The notes under the pieces are model-generated. The model was not told the origin of the DNA. It saw only the letters and a list, made by a program, of their open reading frames with translations, and made no database searches. The translations under genes and the position numbers were made by a program. A stretch of 64,000 nucleotides of DNA from Buchnera aphidicola (Pseudoregma panicola) (GTDB taxonomy: Bacteria; Pseudomonadota; Gammaproteobacteria; Enterobacterales; Enterobacteriaceae): positions 1 to 64,000 of the forward strand of contig NZ_CP135000.1 in assembly GCF_039376655.1 (NCBI RefSeq), given 5' to 3'. Each line of letters opens with the position of its first letter. Position 1 is the stretch's first letter. Shown here piece after piece: positions 16,174 through 26,602 of this stretch.

Positions 16174-16278
16174 AACTTAAATTTAATTATTTGCAATAAA
16201 ATTCTAAAAGTCAACTTATTTTTTAGTTTTTTATAAAATTATATTAAAAAAAATATATTTGTAAAATATAAATTTTTA

Positions 16279-16305
16279 CTTGAAAGTACATGATATAATA
16301 CATAT
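16279..16305 (+). promoter_or_regulatory. Sigma-32 (heat-shock) promoter candidate for groES-groEL
   Basis: CTTGAAA at 16279-16285 is a perfect match to the sigma-32 -35 consensus. A CATAT-type -10 element (consensus CCCCATNT) follows at about 16298-16305, 12 bases further on. It lies about 75 bases upstream of the groES start. The C residues of the -10 are mostly lost, as expected for this base composition. The sigma-32 gene rpoH is present at 22392. An alternative TATAAT at 16294-16299 is too close to serve the same -35. Confidence 0.65.
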
Positions 16306-16378
16306 ATATAAATTTAAGAAGTAAAAATATTGATAAAATTTTAAAATAATATTTTATTTGTAATAAGGTGTTAGTAAA

Positions 16379-16669
16379 ATGAAAATTCGTCCATTACATG
16401 ATCGTGTTATAGTTGAAAGAAAAAAAAAGGAATCTAAATCTTCTGGAGGTATAGTATTAACAGGTTCTGCTGCGGGTAAATCTTCAAGAGGAACAGTATT
16501 ATCTGTTGGCAAGGGTCGTATTTTAGATAATGGAAAAATAAAACCATTAGATGTTAAAATAGGAGATATAGTAATTTTTAATGAAGGATATGGAGCAAAA
16601 ACAGAAAAGATTGATAATAAAGAAGTTTTGATTTTAAACGAAAGTGATATATTAGCTATAATAGAATAA
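16379..16669 (+). CDS. groES: Co-chaperonin GroES
   Basis: Heptameric lid of the GroEL folding chamber. It is 96 residues (E. coli 97), beginning [15 protein letters not shown], with the mobile loop around [19 protein letters not shown] and the C-terminal half [26 protein letters not shown] lies about 10 bases upstream. Codon use is less extreme in AT than in neighbouring genes, consistent with strong expression and selection. groEL follows 51 bases downstream. Confidence 0.98.
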   Translation: MKIRPLHDRVIVERKKKESKSSGGIVLTGSAAGKSSRGTVLSVGKGRILDNGKIKPLDVKIGDIVIFNEGYGAKTEKIDNKEVLILNESDILAIIE

Positions 16670-16696
16670 ATTATAAATATAATTATTTTTTAATAA

Positions 16697-18367
<1,671 letters not shown>

Positions 18368-18421
18368 TTTTATATTTTAGATTTTTTTTATTATAAAAAA
18401 TTTATTGTATTTTAATATTTT

Positions 18422-18453
18422 CTTATCCTTAGAAATAATTTTCTAAGGATAAG
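18422..18453 (+). terminator. groESL operon terminator
   Basis: Perfect 14-pair hairpin: arms 18422-18435 (CTTATCCTTAGAAA) and 18440-18453, loop TAAT. It begins 55 bases after the groEL stop and is followed by TTTATAT. It is one of the longest perfect stems in the window and separates groEL from efp. Confidence 0.75.
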
Positions 18454-18506
18454 TTTATATAAAAAAATATTTTTTTTTAATTTTTTTAAAGAGTGTATTA
18501 AATTTT

Positions 18507-19076
18507 ATGATATTTTGTAATAGTAATAATTTTAAAAATGGTTTAAAAGTAGTTTTCAATAATATTCCTTTTAATATTGAAAACAGTGAGTTTGTCAAGC
18601 CAGGAAAAGGTCAAACTTTTGTTAGAATAAAAATGAGAAATCTAATAAATAATAAATTAATAGAAAAAACTTTTAGATCTAATGAAAATTTAAAAATTGC
18701 AGATATAGAAAATGTTAAGATTTCTTTTTTGTATAGATCTGAAGAAATTTTTTATTTTATTAATTTAAAAAATTATAATGAAATTTCAATAGAAAAAAAA
18801 TTTTTAAAAAATGTTTTGAGTTTTATTATTCCTGGAAAAAAATATTCTGGTTTATTTTGGAATAATAAATTAATATCTGTAGTTACAAAAAAAATTATTA
18901 GTTTAAAAGTAATTGGTTTTGATCAATTTTCTGAAAATAAATCAAATTATAATACTAAAGTAGCTATATTAAAAACTAGACTAAAAATTTTGGTTCCATC
19001 TTTTATAAAAATTAATGATATAATAAAAATAGATACTAGATCTTATAAATATATTTCTAGAAAGAACAATAAATAA
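18507..19076 (+). CDS. efp: Elongation factor P
   Basis: Relieves ribosome stalling at polyproline runs. It has 189 residues (E. coli 188). The beta-lysylated lysine is expected at K34, which is present in SEFVKPGKGQTF. Domain II is recognisable. Domain III is eroded: the conserved DPGLKGDT stretch reads DQFSENKS and the following PATLSTG region has lost its glycines, while the extreme C-terminus IKIDTRSYKYISR is kept. GAG lies upstream of the start at 18507. Confidence 0.93.
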   Translation: MIFCNSNNFKNGLKVVFNNIPFNIENSEFVKPGKGQTFVRIKMRNLINNKLIEKTFRSNENLKIADIENVKISFLYRSEEIFYFINLKNYNEISIEKKFLKNVLSFIIPGKKYSGLFWNNKLISVVTKKIISLKVIGFDQFSENKSNYNTKVAILKTRLKILVPSFIKINDIIKIDTRSYKYISRKNNK

Positions 19077-19110
19077 AAATATTTTTATTTTATTGTTTTT
19101 ATAACGAATT

Positions 19111-19839
19111 TTATATATATTTTCTATAACTATTCCATTCAAAATTTAACCATAAACTATTTCCTATTCTCATCCTATCTATTACTCTTTCTCCTAATAA
19201 TATTTTCATTCCTTCATGATTTAAATTAGATAACATTCCTGTAGATCTTTTTGATGAAGATCTTCTATCTACTATTTGATTTATAACAACTTTCTCATAT
19301 CTAGATTCTGTTTGCATTCCTATTTCATCTATCATTAATAAATCTACATTGCTTAATTTGTTTAATAAATTTTCTTCTGTTATATTACTTGAACCATTAA
19401 ACGTGCCTTTCATATTAGACATTAAATCTGCTACTGTAACTATTAAAACACTTTTTCCTTTTAATATAAGATAATTACCTATAGCTGATGCAAGATGATT
19501 TTTTCCTGTTCCAGGATTACCTGAAAAAATAAAACTAGACATACAATTATTAAAATTTTTTGCATATTTTTTTGCTGCATTTAGAACTCTTTGATGTCCT
19601 TTATGTTCTATTTTATAATTTTTAAATGAACATTTTACATATAATTTTTTTATTCCAGACTTTTTAAAAGTTTTTTTTATTTTCATAATTTTATTTTTTT
19701 TTAAAATAGATTTTGAAGAAATTATTCCTTGTTCTTGATTCCAAGATAACAAATCTTTGTCATTTTTAAACTTTGGTTTTATATGTTTAGGAATTATTTT
19801 TTTTAATCTTTTTAAAAAATTAATAGTATTATTTTTCAT
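19111..19839 (-). CDS. dnaC: DNA replication protein DnaC (helicase loader)
   Basis: AAA+ protein that loads the DnaB helicase. It has 242 residues (E. coli 245). Walker A GNPGTGKNH is at 107-115 and Walker B VDLLMIDEIG near 165-174; the C-terminal IGERVIDRMRIGNS matches the sensor region. It overlaps dnaT by one base (TAATG), indicating translational coupling. It converges on efp. Confidence 0.96.
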   Translation of the reverse strand: MKNNTINFLKRLKKIIPKHIKPKFKNDKDLLSWNQEQGIISSKSILKKNKIMKIKKTFKKSGIKKLYVKCSFKNYKIEHKGHQRVLNAAKKYAKNFNNCMSSFIFSGNPGTGKNHLASAIGNYLILKGKSVLIVTVADLMSNMKGTFNGSSNITEENLLNKLSNVDLLMIDEIGMQTESRYEKVVINQIVDRRSSSKRSTGMLSNLNHEGMKILLGERVIDRMRIGNSLWLNFEWNSYRKYI

Positions 19840-20375
19840 TATTTGTCTCTAAAACCATCTGGAATAAAATTATTTTTTTTACATATTTTATTATTATGAA
19901 TATATTTTTTGGATTTTATAGATCTTGTTACTTGTAAACTATATGCTAATTTTTGTTGCCATTGAATATTATGTAAGAATCTACCTTCTGCTTTCCAATA
20001 ATCTATAAATGATTTTAATTCACTTTTAGAAACATTTTTAATTATTTTTATTCCCCATATTGATGCTTTTTTTATAAAATTTTTTCCTGGTTTCCAATTA
20101 TCATGCATAGAAAATTTTTTTTCAATTTTATTTTTTAAATTAAATTTTTCTATAGACATTATTTTATTAAAATTATTTTTACAATTTTTTTTTTTATATT
20201 TTTTTATTTTGTTAAAAATTTTTGTTATTTTTTTTTTATTGAATATATATACCATAGAATTATTATTTTTTGATATTAATATTATTTTTTTTTTTGATTT
20301 TTCTAAGAACTTTAGAGGGTTTTTTAAAAAATTTTCTATAGTAATATTTAGTGTATTTAATTTTTTTATGTTCAT
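19839..20375 (-). CDS. dnaT: Primosomal protein DnaT
   Basis: Primosome component involved in replication restart. It has 178 residues (E. coli 179). The first 80 residues are drifted and lysine-rich; the C-terminal DNA-binding part is clear (DNWKPGKNFIKKASIWGI, then FIDYWKAEGRFLHNIQWQQKLA). Operon with dnaC as in E. coli. Confidence 0.92.
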   Translation of the reverse strand: MNIKKLNTLNITIENFLKNPLKFLEKSKKKIILISKNNNSMVYIFNKKKITKIFNKIKKYKKKNCKNNFNKIMSIEKFNLKNKIEKKFSMHDNWKPGKNFIKKASIWGIKIIKNVSKSELKSFIDYWKAEGRFLHNIQWQQKLAYSLQVTRSIKSKKYIHNNKICKKNNFIPDGFRDK

Positions 20376-20454
20376 AATAATATTTATCCTATATTTTCAA
20401 ATTAAATATAAAAAATTTTTTATAATTATTATTTTATAAATATATTTAAAAAAT

Positions 20455-20997
20455 TTATTTTTTATTAACTAAATATAATATACCAATAGTTTGTCCTATA
20501 TTTTTTTTTTTAAAACTTATCCAATTTTTAGGTATTTTTATTTTATGTTTTATTTGCTTTTCTAAATATATAAAAGTATTTTTTTTTGTCCAATTATTTT
20601 TTTTTAAAAAATATATAACTTTATCTATTATTTTATTATAAAATGGAGGATCTAGAAATATTATATCGTATGGTTTTCCTTGTTTTTTTAACCAATTCAA
20701 TATATTAATGTTAATTATTTTTGCATTTTTTATAGATAAAATTTTTATATTATTTAATATATTTTTATATATATAAAAATTTTTTTCTATACAAGTTACA
20801 TGTTTTGCATTTCTTGATATTGCTTCTATACTTAATATTCCACTTCCTGAAAAACAATCTAAACATTTTGATTTATTTATATATTTTGATAACCATTCAA
20901 ATATAATTTTTCTCATTAAACATGTTGTAGGTCTAATTATATTATTTTTTTTTATATTAATTTTTCTAGATTTTAATTTTCCAGATATTATTTTCAT
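20455..20997 (-). CDS. rsmD: 16S rRNA (guanine-966-N2)-methyltransferase RsmD
   Basis: Methylates G966 of 16S rRNA using S-adenosylmethionine. It has 180 residues (E. coli 198). It begins MKIISGKLKSRKI, has the SAM-binding motif CLDCFSGSGILSIEA at about 45-59 and the catalytic DPPF in DIIFLDPPFYN. It is divergent from ftsY, as in enterobacteria. Confidence 0.95.
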   Translation of the reverse strand: MKIISGKLKSRKINIKKNNIIRPTTCLMRKIIFEWLSKYINKSKCLDCFSGSGILSIEAISRNAKHVTCIEKNFYIYKNILNNIKILSIKNAKIININILNWLKKQGKPYDIIFLDPPFYNKIIDKVIYFLKKNNWTKKNTFIYLEKQIKHKIKIPKNWISFKKKNIGQTIGILYLVNKK

Positions 20998-21131
20998 AAA
21001 TTTATATAAAATATTATTATTATTGTATTTAATTTATATTTTTTTTATAATAATAAAATATTATAATTATATTTTTTATATTGTATATAATAAAATTATT
21101 TAATTTTATATTATAGAAATGAGAATAAGAT

Positions 21132-22240
21132 ATGTCAAAGAGTAAAAATAGTAACTTTTTTTCTTGGATATTAAACAAATTTAAAAAAAAAAAAAAAATA
21201 AAAAAATAGATGTTGAGGATATTAATAATAAAAAAATAAAAAATAATGATAACATTGTAAGAAGTAAATTTAATAAAAATAATAAAACATTTTTTTTAAA
21301 AGATAAAGATGTAAAAAAAAAAGAATCTAATAATGTTTTTAAAATATTAAAACAAAAATTATATAATACTAGAAGAAATATTAGTTTAAAAATTAAAAAC
21401 ATGTTTTTTAAAAATAATATAGATAAAAAATTTTTTAAAAAACTGGAAGAAAACTTATTGTCTTGTGATATTGGATTTAATACTTCAAAAAATATAATTT
21501 CTAATTTAATTTATAAAGTTAATAAAAAAAAAATTTTAGATAAAAAAAAAATTATATATATGTTAGAGAAAGAATTATTAAAAATATTAGAAAAATCAAA
21601 AGATAATGAATTAATAATTAAAAAAAAGTATCCTTTCTTAATTTTGGTAGTAGGAGTAAATGGAGTTGGTAAAACTACTACTGTAGGAAAATTAGCATGG
21701 AAATATAAAAATGAAGGAAAATCAGTTATGATAGCAGCAGGAGATACTTTTAGAGCTGCAGCTATAGATCAACTTAATATAATTTCTAAAAAAATATTTG
21801 TTCCTGTTGTTTCTCAACATTATAAAGCGGATTCTGCATCAGTAATTTTTGATGCAATACAATCTGCAAAAAAAAAAAAAATAGAAGTATTAATAGCAGA
21901 TACTTCTGGAAGACTTCATAATAATAAAAATTTTATATGTGAATTAAAAAAAATTGTGAAAGTTACAAAAAAAATAGATATTAATTATCCAGATGAAACA
22001 ATTTTAGTAATAGATTCTTCTAGTGGACATAATGTGATAAATCAGTTAAAAATATTTAATGAAGCTATAAACATAACTGGAACAATTTTTACTAAATTAG
22101 ATGGTTCAGCGAAAGGTGGAATGATTTTTAATGTATCAAATGAATTAAATATTCCTATTAGATATATTTGTACCGGAGAAAAAAAAGAAGATTTGCATGA
22201 ATTTGAATATAAAAGTTTTGTAAAATCTATATTAGAATAA
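21132..22240 (+). CDS. ftsY: Signal recognition particle receptor FtsY, interrupted at a poly(A) tract
   Basis: GTPase receptor that delivers SRP-ribosome complexes to the membrane. The reading frame opens with ATG at 21132 (MSKSKNSNFFSWILNKF), runs into 16 consecutive A at 21183-21198, and stops at TAG 21207. The other phase is open from the tract onward and encodes the whole NG domain: GVNGVGKTTT, DTFRAAAIDQL, DTSGRLHNN and TKLDGSAKGG. One extra A joins the two parts into 369 residues. ATG 21401 is in frame with the GTPase domain but has no clear ribosome-binding site and lies inside the region that remains open upstream. Either transcriptional slippage or a sequencing error is likely, as the NG domain shows no decay. 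Confidence 0.9.
21183..21198 (+). repeat. A16 homopolymer carrying the ftsY frameshift
   Basis: Sixteen consecutive A, followed by T and seven more A. Upstream codons are in one phase and the FtsY domain in another; a tract of 17 (or 14) would fuse them. A second tract of 14 A at 21868-21881 in the same gene is in frame. Confidence 0.9.
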
Positions 22241-22391
22241 ATAACTATTTTATAATAAAATTCATAAAATTAAAAATTTTTTATATTTATTAATTAATAT
22301 TAAAAAAATGGTTAATAGTATTTTATTTTATATAGTTTATATATTTAGAAAATTTTATTAAAAATAAAATATTTATAATTTAGGTAATTAA

Positions 22392-23249
22392 ATGACAAAG
22401 AATATTGATTCTATTTCTTTAAGCTCTATAGGAAGTTTAAGTTCTTATATAAAAGTAGTATTTTCTTTTCCTGTAATAAATAAGAATAGAGAAAAATATT
22501 TATCAAATTTATTATATTATAATAGAGATTTAAATTCTGCTAAAACTTTAATATTATCTAATTTAAGATTTGTTGTACATATTTCAAAAAATTATTTAGG
22601 ATATGGTTTGTTGCAATCTGATTTAATTCAAGAAGGGAATATAGGATTAATGAAAGCTGTTAACAAATTTAATCCAGAAATAGGTGTTAGATTAATATCT
22701 TTTGCTGTTCATTGGATAAAATCAGAAATACATGAATATGTTTTAAAAAATTGGAGAATAGTAAAAATTGCAACTACTAAATCTCAAAGAAAGTTATTTT
22801 TTAATTTAAGAAAAAATAAAAAAAGATTTGGTTGGTTTAACGAAGATGAAATAAAAATTGTAGCGAAAGAATTAGGTGTTACATATAGAGATGTTAAGGA
22901 AATGGAGAAAAGAATGTCCGCTAAGGATTTAACATTTAATTTTTCTTCTTTAAAAAATACTAAAAATACAAATTCTAAATTTTTAACATCACATCTGAAA
23001 GATAATAATTCTAATTTTGCTAGTATTTTTGAAAAAGATCAATTTCACAAACATAATATTATTAAATTATATAGAGCATTATATAGTTTAGACAATAGAA
23101 GTAAATATATAATAATATCTAGATGGTTATATAGAAATAAAAAAAAGACTTTACAAAATTTAGCAGATTATTATGGAATTTCAGCTGAAAGAATAAGGCA
23201 AATAGAAAAAATTGCTATAAAAAAAATGAGATTTAAAATGAAAAATTAA
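22392..23249 (+). CDS. rpoH: RNA polymerase heat-shock sigma factor (sigma-32)
   Basis: Sigma factor for heat-shock genes. It has 285 residues (E. coli 284). Region 2 has [37 protein letters not shown] in pieces typical of sigma-32; the RpoH box is QRKLFFNLRKNKKR; region 4 has LQNLADYYGISAERIRQIE. It follows ftsY directly because ftsE and ftsX are absent. The groESL promoter at 16279 is a probable target. Confidence 0.97.
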   Translation: MTKNIDSISLSSIGSLSSYIKVVFSFPVINKNREKYLSNLLYYNRDLNSAKTLILSNLRFVVHISKNYLGYGLLQSDLIQEGNIGLMKAVNKFNPEIGVRLISFAVHWIKSEIHEYVLKNWRIVKIATTKSQRKLFFNLRKNKKRFGWFNEDEIKIVAKELGVTYRDVKEMEKRMSAKDLTFNFSSLKNTKNTNSKFLTSHLKDNNSNFASIFEKDQFHKHNIIKLYRALYSLDNRSKYIIISRWLYRNKKKTLQNLADYYGISAERIRQIEKIAIKKMRFKMKN

Positions 23250-23458
23250 TATTACATTTTTTTTAAAAAAGTTATTTTTTTATATTTATATTTTATTTTT
23301 AACATATTATGTAAGATATGTTCAAAAATGTTATAATTATTTATATTTTTTTTGTTTTTTATATTATTTATAAAATTATTTTATATATTTGAATATTTTA
23401 AAACTAAATTTTAAAATTTGTATAAAATATATTTTATTTATATAAGAGAATTTGTTTA

Positions 23459-25717
23459 ATGAATATTTTTAGTCATATATTAGGTTTTCCAAGAATAGGA
23501 TCTAAAAGAGAATTAAAATTTTCTCAAGAAAAATATTGGAACAATGAAATAGGAATAAATGATTTAATTAATATAGGTAAAAAAATAAGAAAAAAAAATT
23601 TAAAAATTCAAAAATCTTCTGGTTTGGATTTTGTTTGTGTTGGCGATTTTGCTTGGTATGATCATGTTTTAAGTAATAGTATGATGTTAGGAAATATACC
23701 TAAAAGACATATAAATCTAAATAAAAATAAAATAATTAATATAGATACTTTATTCGGAATTGCTAGAGGTTTTTCTTATAAAGGAAATTTATCACATGCT
23801 TCTGAAATGACAAAATGGTTTAATACAAATTATCATTATATAGTTCCAGAATTTAGTAAAAATACATCTTTTAAATTTATTTGGAAACAAATATTAGAAG
23901 AATTAGATGAAGCTATAACTTTAAAATTTAATAAAATTAAACCAATTTTATTAGGTCCTGTAAGTTATTTATGGCTTGGTAAAGTAGTAGATAAAGAAAA
24001 GTTTAGTAAATTAGAACTATTAGATAAAATTTTACCAATATATAAGAATATTTTGTTTGAATTTGAGAAGAGAAATATTGATTGGGTGCAAATAGATGAA
24101 CCTATATTAACTTTAGATATTTCTAAAAAATGGTTAGAATCTTTTATATATTCATATAATTATTTATATAATAAAAATTTAAAAATTTTATTAACTACAT
24201 ATTTTGGTAATATATATCATAATATAGATACTATAAAAAATATTCCTGTAGATGGAATTCATATAGATTATATTAATTCAAAAAATGATATTAATAATAT
24301 AATGAAAAATATTTCTAAAGATATTCTTATATCTTTGGGTGTTATAAATGGAAGAAATATATGGAAATCTAATTTAAAAAAAATATATGAAGATATATAT
24401 TTTATAAAAAAATTAAAAAGAAAATATTTTATAAGTACTTCTTGTTCTTTAATTCATGTTCCATTAGATTTATCACTAGAAAAAAATATTAAAAATTCTT
24501 TAAAAAAAAAATTTTCTTTTGCTATACAAAAATGTAAAGAATTATCTTTATTAACAAAATCTTTAAAAGAATCTAATAAAGAAATTTTAGACGATAATTT
24601 ATTAGATAATTCACAAAAAAATAATTTAAATAAACATTTTTATTATATTAAAAAAAATGATTTTTGCAGAAAAAGTTCTTATAAAATTAGGAGAAAAAAA
24701 CAAAAAAAAAGTTTAAAAATACCTATTTTACCAACTACTACTATAGGATCTTTCCCTCAAACCAAAAAATTAAGAAATGTTAGATTACAATTTAAAAATA
24801 AAAAAATAGATTTAAAAAAATATAATTTAGAAATTAAAAAATATATTAAAAATGTAATTTATATTCAAGAAAAGTTAGATTTAGATGTTTTAGTACATGG
24901 AGAGCCTGAAAGAAATGATATGGTAGAATATTTTGCTCAACATTTAGAAGGATTCATATTTACAGAGTTTGGATGGGTTCAAAGTTATGGTTCAAGATGT
25001 GTAAAACCTCCTATAATAGTTAATGATGTATATAGAAAAAAACCTATAACTTTAAAATGGACAAAATATGCTCAGTCTAAAACTAATAAATTAGTAAAAG
25101 GAATGTTGACCGGACCAGTAACAATATTACTATGGTCATTTTGTAGAGAAGATATATCTAAAAGTATTGTTTCTAAGCAAATTGCAATGTGTTTAAGAAA
25201 AGAAGTTATGGACTTAGAAAATGCAGGAATAAAAATTATTCAAATTGATGAACCTGCTTTTAGAGAAGGTCTTCCATTAAGAAAAAAATTTGTAAAAAGA
25301 TATTTGTCTTGGTCTATAGAAGCTTTTAAAATAAGTTCATCATCAGTAAAAGATAAAACTCAAATTCATACACATATGTGTTATTCTGATTTTAATAATA
25401 TAATAAATTCTATTATAGAATTAGATGCAGACGTAATTACTATAGAATCTTCTAGATCACAGTTAAAATTATTAAATTGTTTAAAAAAAATAAAGTATCC
25501 TAATGCGATAGGACCGGGTGTATATGACATTCACACAAAAAATATTCCTGATGTTAATAATATAAAAATAATTATTAGAAAATATATAAAAACATTTGAT
25601 ATTAATAATTTATGGATAAATCCAGATTGTGGATTGAAAACAAGAAACTGGAAAGAAGTAAAAAAATCTTTAAATAACATGGTAAAAGCTACTAAAGAAT
25701 TAAGAAATGAAATTTAA
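23459..25717 (+). CDS. metE: Cobalamin-independent methionine synthase
   Basis: Transfers a methyl group from 5-methyltetrahydrofolate triglutamate to homocysteine, the last step of methionine synthesis. It has 752 residues (E. coli 753). The N-terminal barrel begins ILGFPRIGSKRELK; zinc ligands are visible in HTHMCYSDF (His and Cys) and in NPDCGLKTR near the C-terminus. A lysine-rich linker near residue 400 joins the two barrels. Its methyl donor is made by MetF (38866). AGAG precedes the start. Confidence 0.98.
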   Translation: MNIFSHILGFPRIGSKRELKFSQEKYWNNEIGINDLINIGKKIRKKNLKIQKSSGLDFVCVGDFAWYDHVLSNSMMLGNIPKRHINLNKNKIINIDTLFGIARGFSYKGNLSHASEMTKWFNTNYHYIVPEFSKNTSFKFIWKQILEELDEAITLKFNKIKPILLGPVSYLWLGKVVDKEKFSKLELLDKILPIYKNILFEFEKRNIDWVQIDEPILTLDISKKWLESFIYSYNYLYNKNLKILLTTYFGNIYHNIDTIKNIPVDGIHIDYINSKNDINNIMKNISKDILISLGVINGRNIWKSNLKKIYEDIYFIKKLKRKYFISTSCSLIHVPLDLSLEKNIKNSLKKKFSFAIQKCKELSLLTKSLKESNKEILDDNLLDNSQKNNLNKHFYYIKKNDFCRKSSYKIRRKKQKKSLKIPILPTTTIGSFPQTKKLRNVRLQFKNKKIDLKKYNLEIKKYIKNVIYIQEKLDLDVLVHGEPERNDMVEYFAQHLEGFIFTEFGWVQSYGSRCVKPPIIVNDVYRKKPITLKWTKYAQSKTNKLVKGMLTGPVTILLWSFCREDISKSIVSKQIAMCLRKEVMDLENAGIKIIQIDEPAFREGLPLRKKFVKRYLSWSIEAFKISSSSVKDKTQIHTHMCYSDFNNIINSIIELDADVITIESSRSQLKLLNCLKKIKYPNAIGPGVYDIHTKNIPDVNNIKIIIRKYIKTFDINNLWINPDCGLKTRNWKEVKKSLNNMVKATKELRNEI

Positions 25718-25759
25718 ATTTATATAATTTTTATATTTTTTAAATATTTTTATTTGTCA

Positions 25760-25800
25760 CTATTAAAACTGAAGTATTTTAAAATTTTCAGTTTTAATAG
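25760..25800 (+). terminator. metE terminator
   Basis: Perfect 14-pair stem: CTATTAAAACTGAA at 25760-25773 and its complement at 25787-25800, with a 13-base loop, followed by TTTTATTATA. It begins 43 bases after the metE stop and lies before the convergent hupA, which it might also serve. Confidence 0.7.
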
Positions 25801-25981
25801 TTTTATTATAAATAAATTTATTATTTATATTAAATATAATATATTTATTTTCATATTAAAAATGTGTAATATTAATAATAATTTTGTTTTATTTTTATTT
25901 TAATTTTAAAATTTTATAAATTTATTTAAATAAATTTTTTATTTTTTATTTATTTATATATAATTTTTTATAAAAAATTAT

Positions 25982-26254
25982 TTATCTAACTGCATTTTTT
26001 AATGCTTTTCCGGATACAAATGCTGGAACTTTTGTTGCAGCTATTTTTATTTCTTCTCCTGTTTGAGGGTTTCTTCCTATTCTTTCTGATCTTTTATTTA
26101 CTTTAAAAGTTCCAAATCCAACTATTTGAACAGTTTTACCTTTTTTTAAAGATTTAGTTATTATTTTTAATGTAGTTTCTAATGTATTTTTTGTTTGAGA
26201 TTTAGTTAAAGAAGTTTTTTCTGCAATAGCATTTATTAATTCAGCTTTATTCAT
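25982..26254 (-). CDS. hupA: DNA-binding protein HU-alpha
   Basis: Histone-like nucleoid protein of 90 residues, the E. coli length. It has the HU signature [26 protein letters not shown] at the DNA-binding arm and a conserved N-terminus [20 protein letters not shown] motif lies upstream of the start. Conservation is high for this genome. It is the only HU-type gene seen here. Confidence 0.98.
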   Translation of the reverse strand: MNKAELINAIAEKTSLTKSQTKNTLETTLKIITKSLKKGKTVQIVGFGTFKVNKRSERIGRNPQTGEEIKIAATKVPAFVSGKALKNAVR

Positions 26255-26602
26255 TAATTTTCCTTTATCATATATTTTTTGTTTAGTTTTATTAAAATTA
26301 AATACTATATTTTTTTTAAAAAAAATAAATTTATATTTTATATAAAAAATAAAATTTTTTATTTTATTATAAAGTTTTTATCTTTTATTTTAATAATAAT
26401 TTTTATTGTAACCATTATAAACATATAAATGGTTATAAAAATATTACTTTTTAATGTAATTTTGTTTAATTAATATTAATTATATTTAATAATTTTTTAT
26501 ACATTTTATTAAATAAAATTTTATTATATTTTTAAAATATTATTTTAATAAAATAATTATAATTAAAAACATATATTTTATATTTTAAAATATTTAATAA
26601 TA
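26255..26602. other. 348-base gene-free spacer between rpoC and hupA
   Basis: Extremely AT-rich and closed in all frames. The only structure I see is an inverted repeat, TAACCATT at 26409-26416 and AATGGTTA at 26428-26435 (8 pairs, 11-base loop), about 170 bases beyond the rpoC stop. It may be a terminator or processing site for the rpoBC transcript but lacks a clean T-run. The hupA promoter must lie in the left part of this spacer. Confidence 0.4.

Noticed and set aside
21401-21403. ATG 21401 as the true start of ftsY
   Set aside because: The frame stays open for 200 bases upstream to the poly(A) tract, a normal ATG exists at 21132, and no ribosome-binding site precedes 21401.
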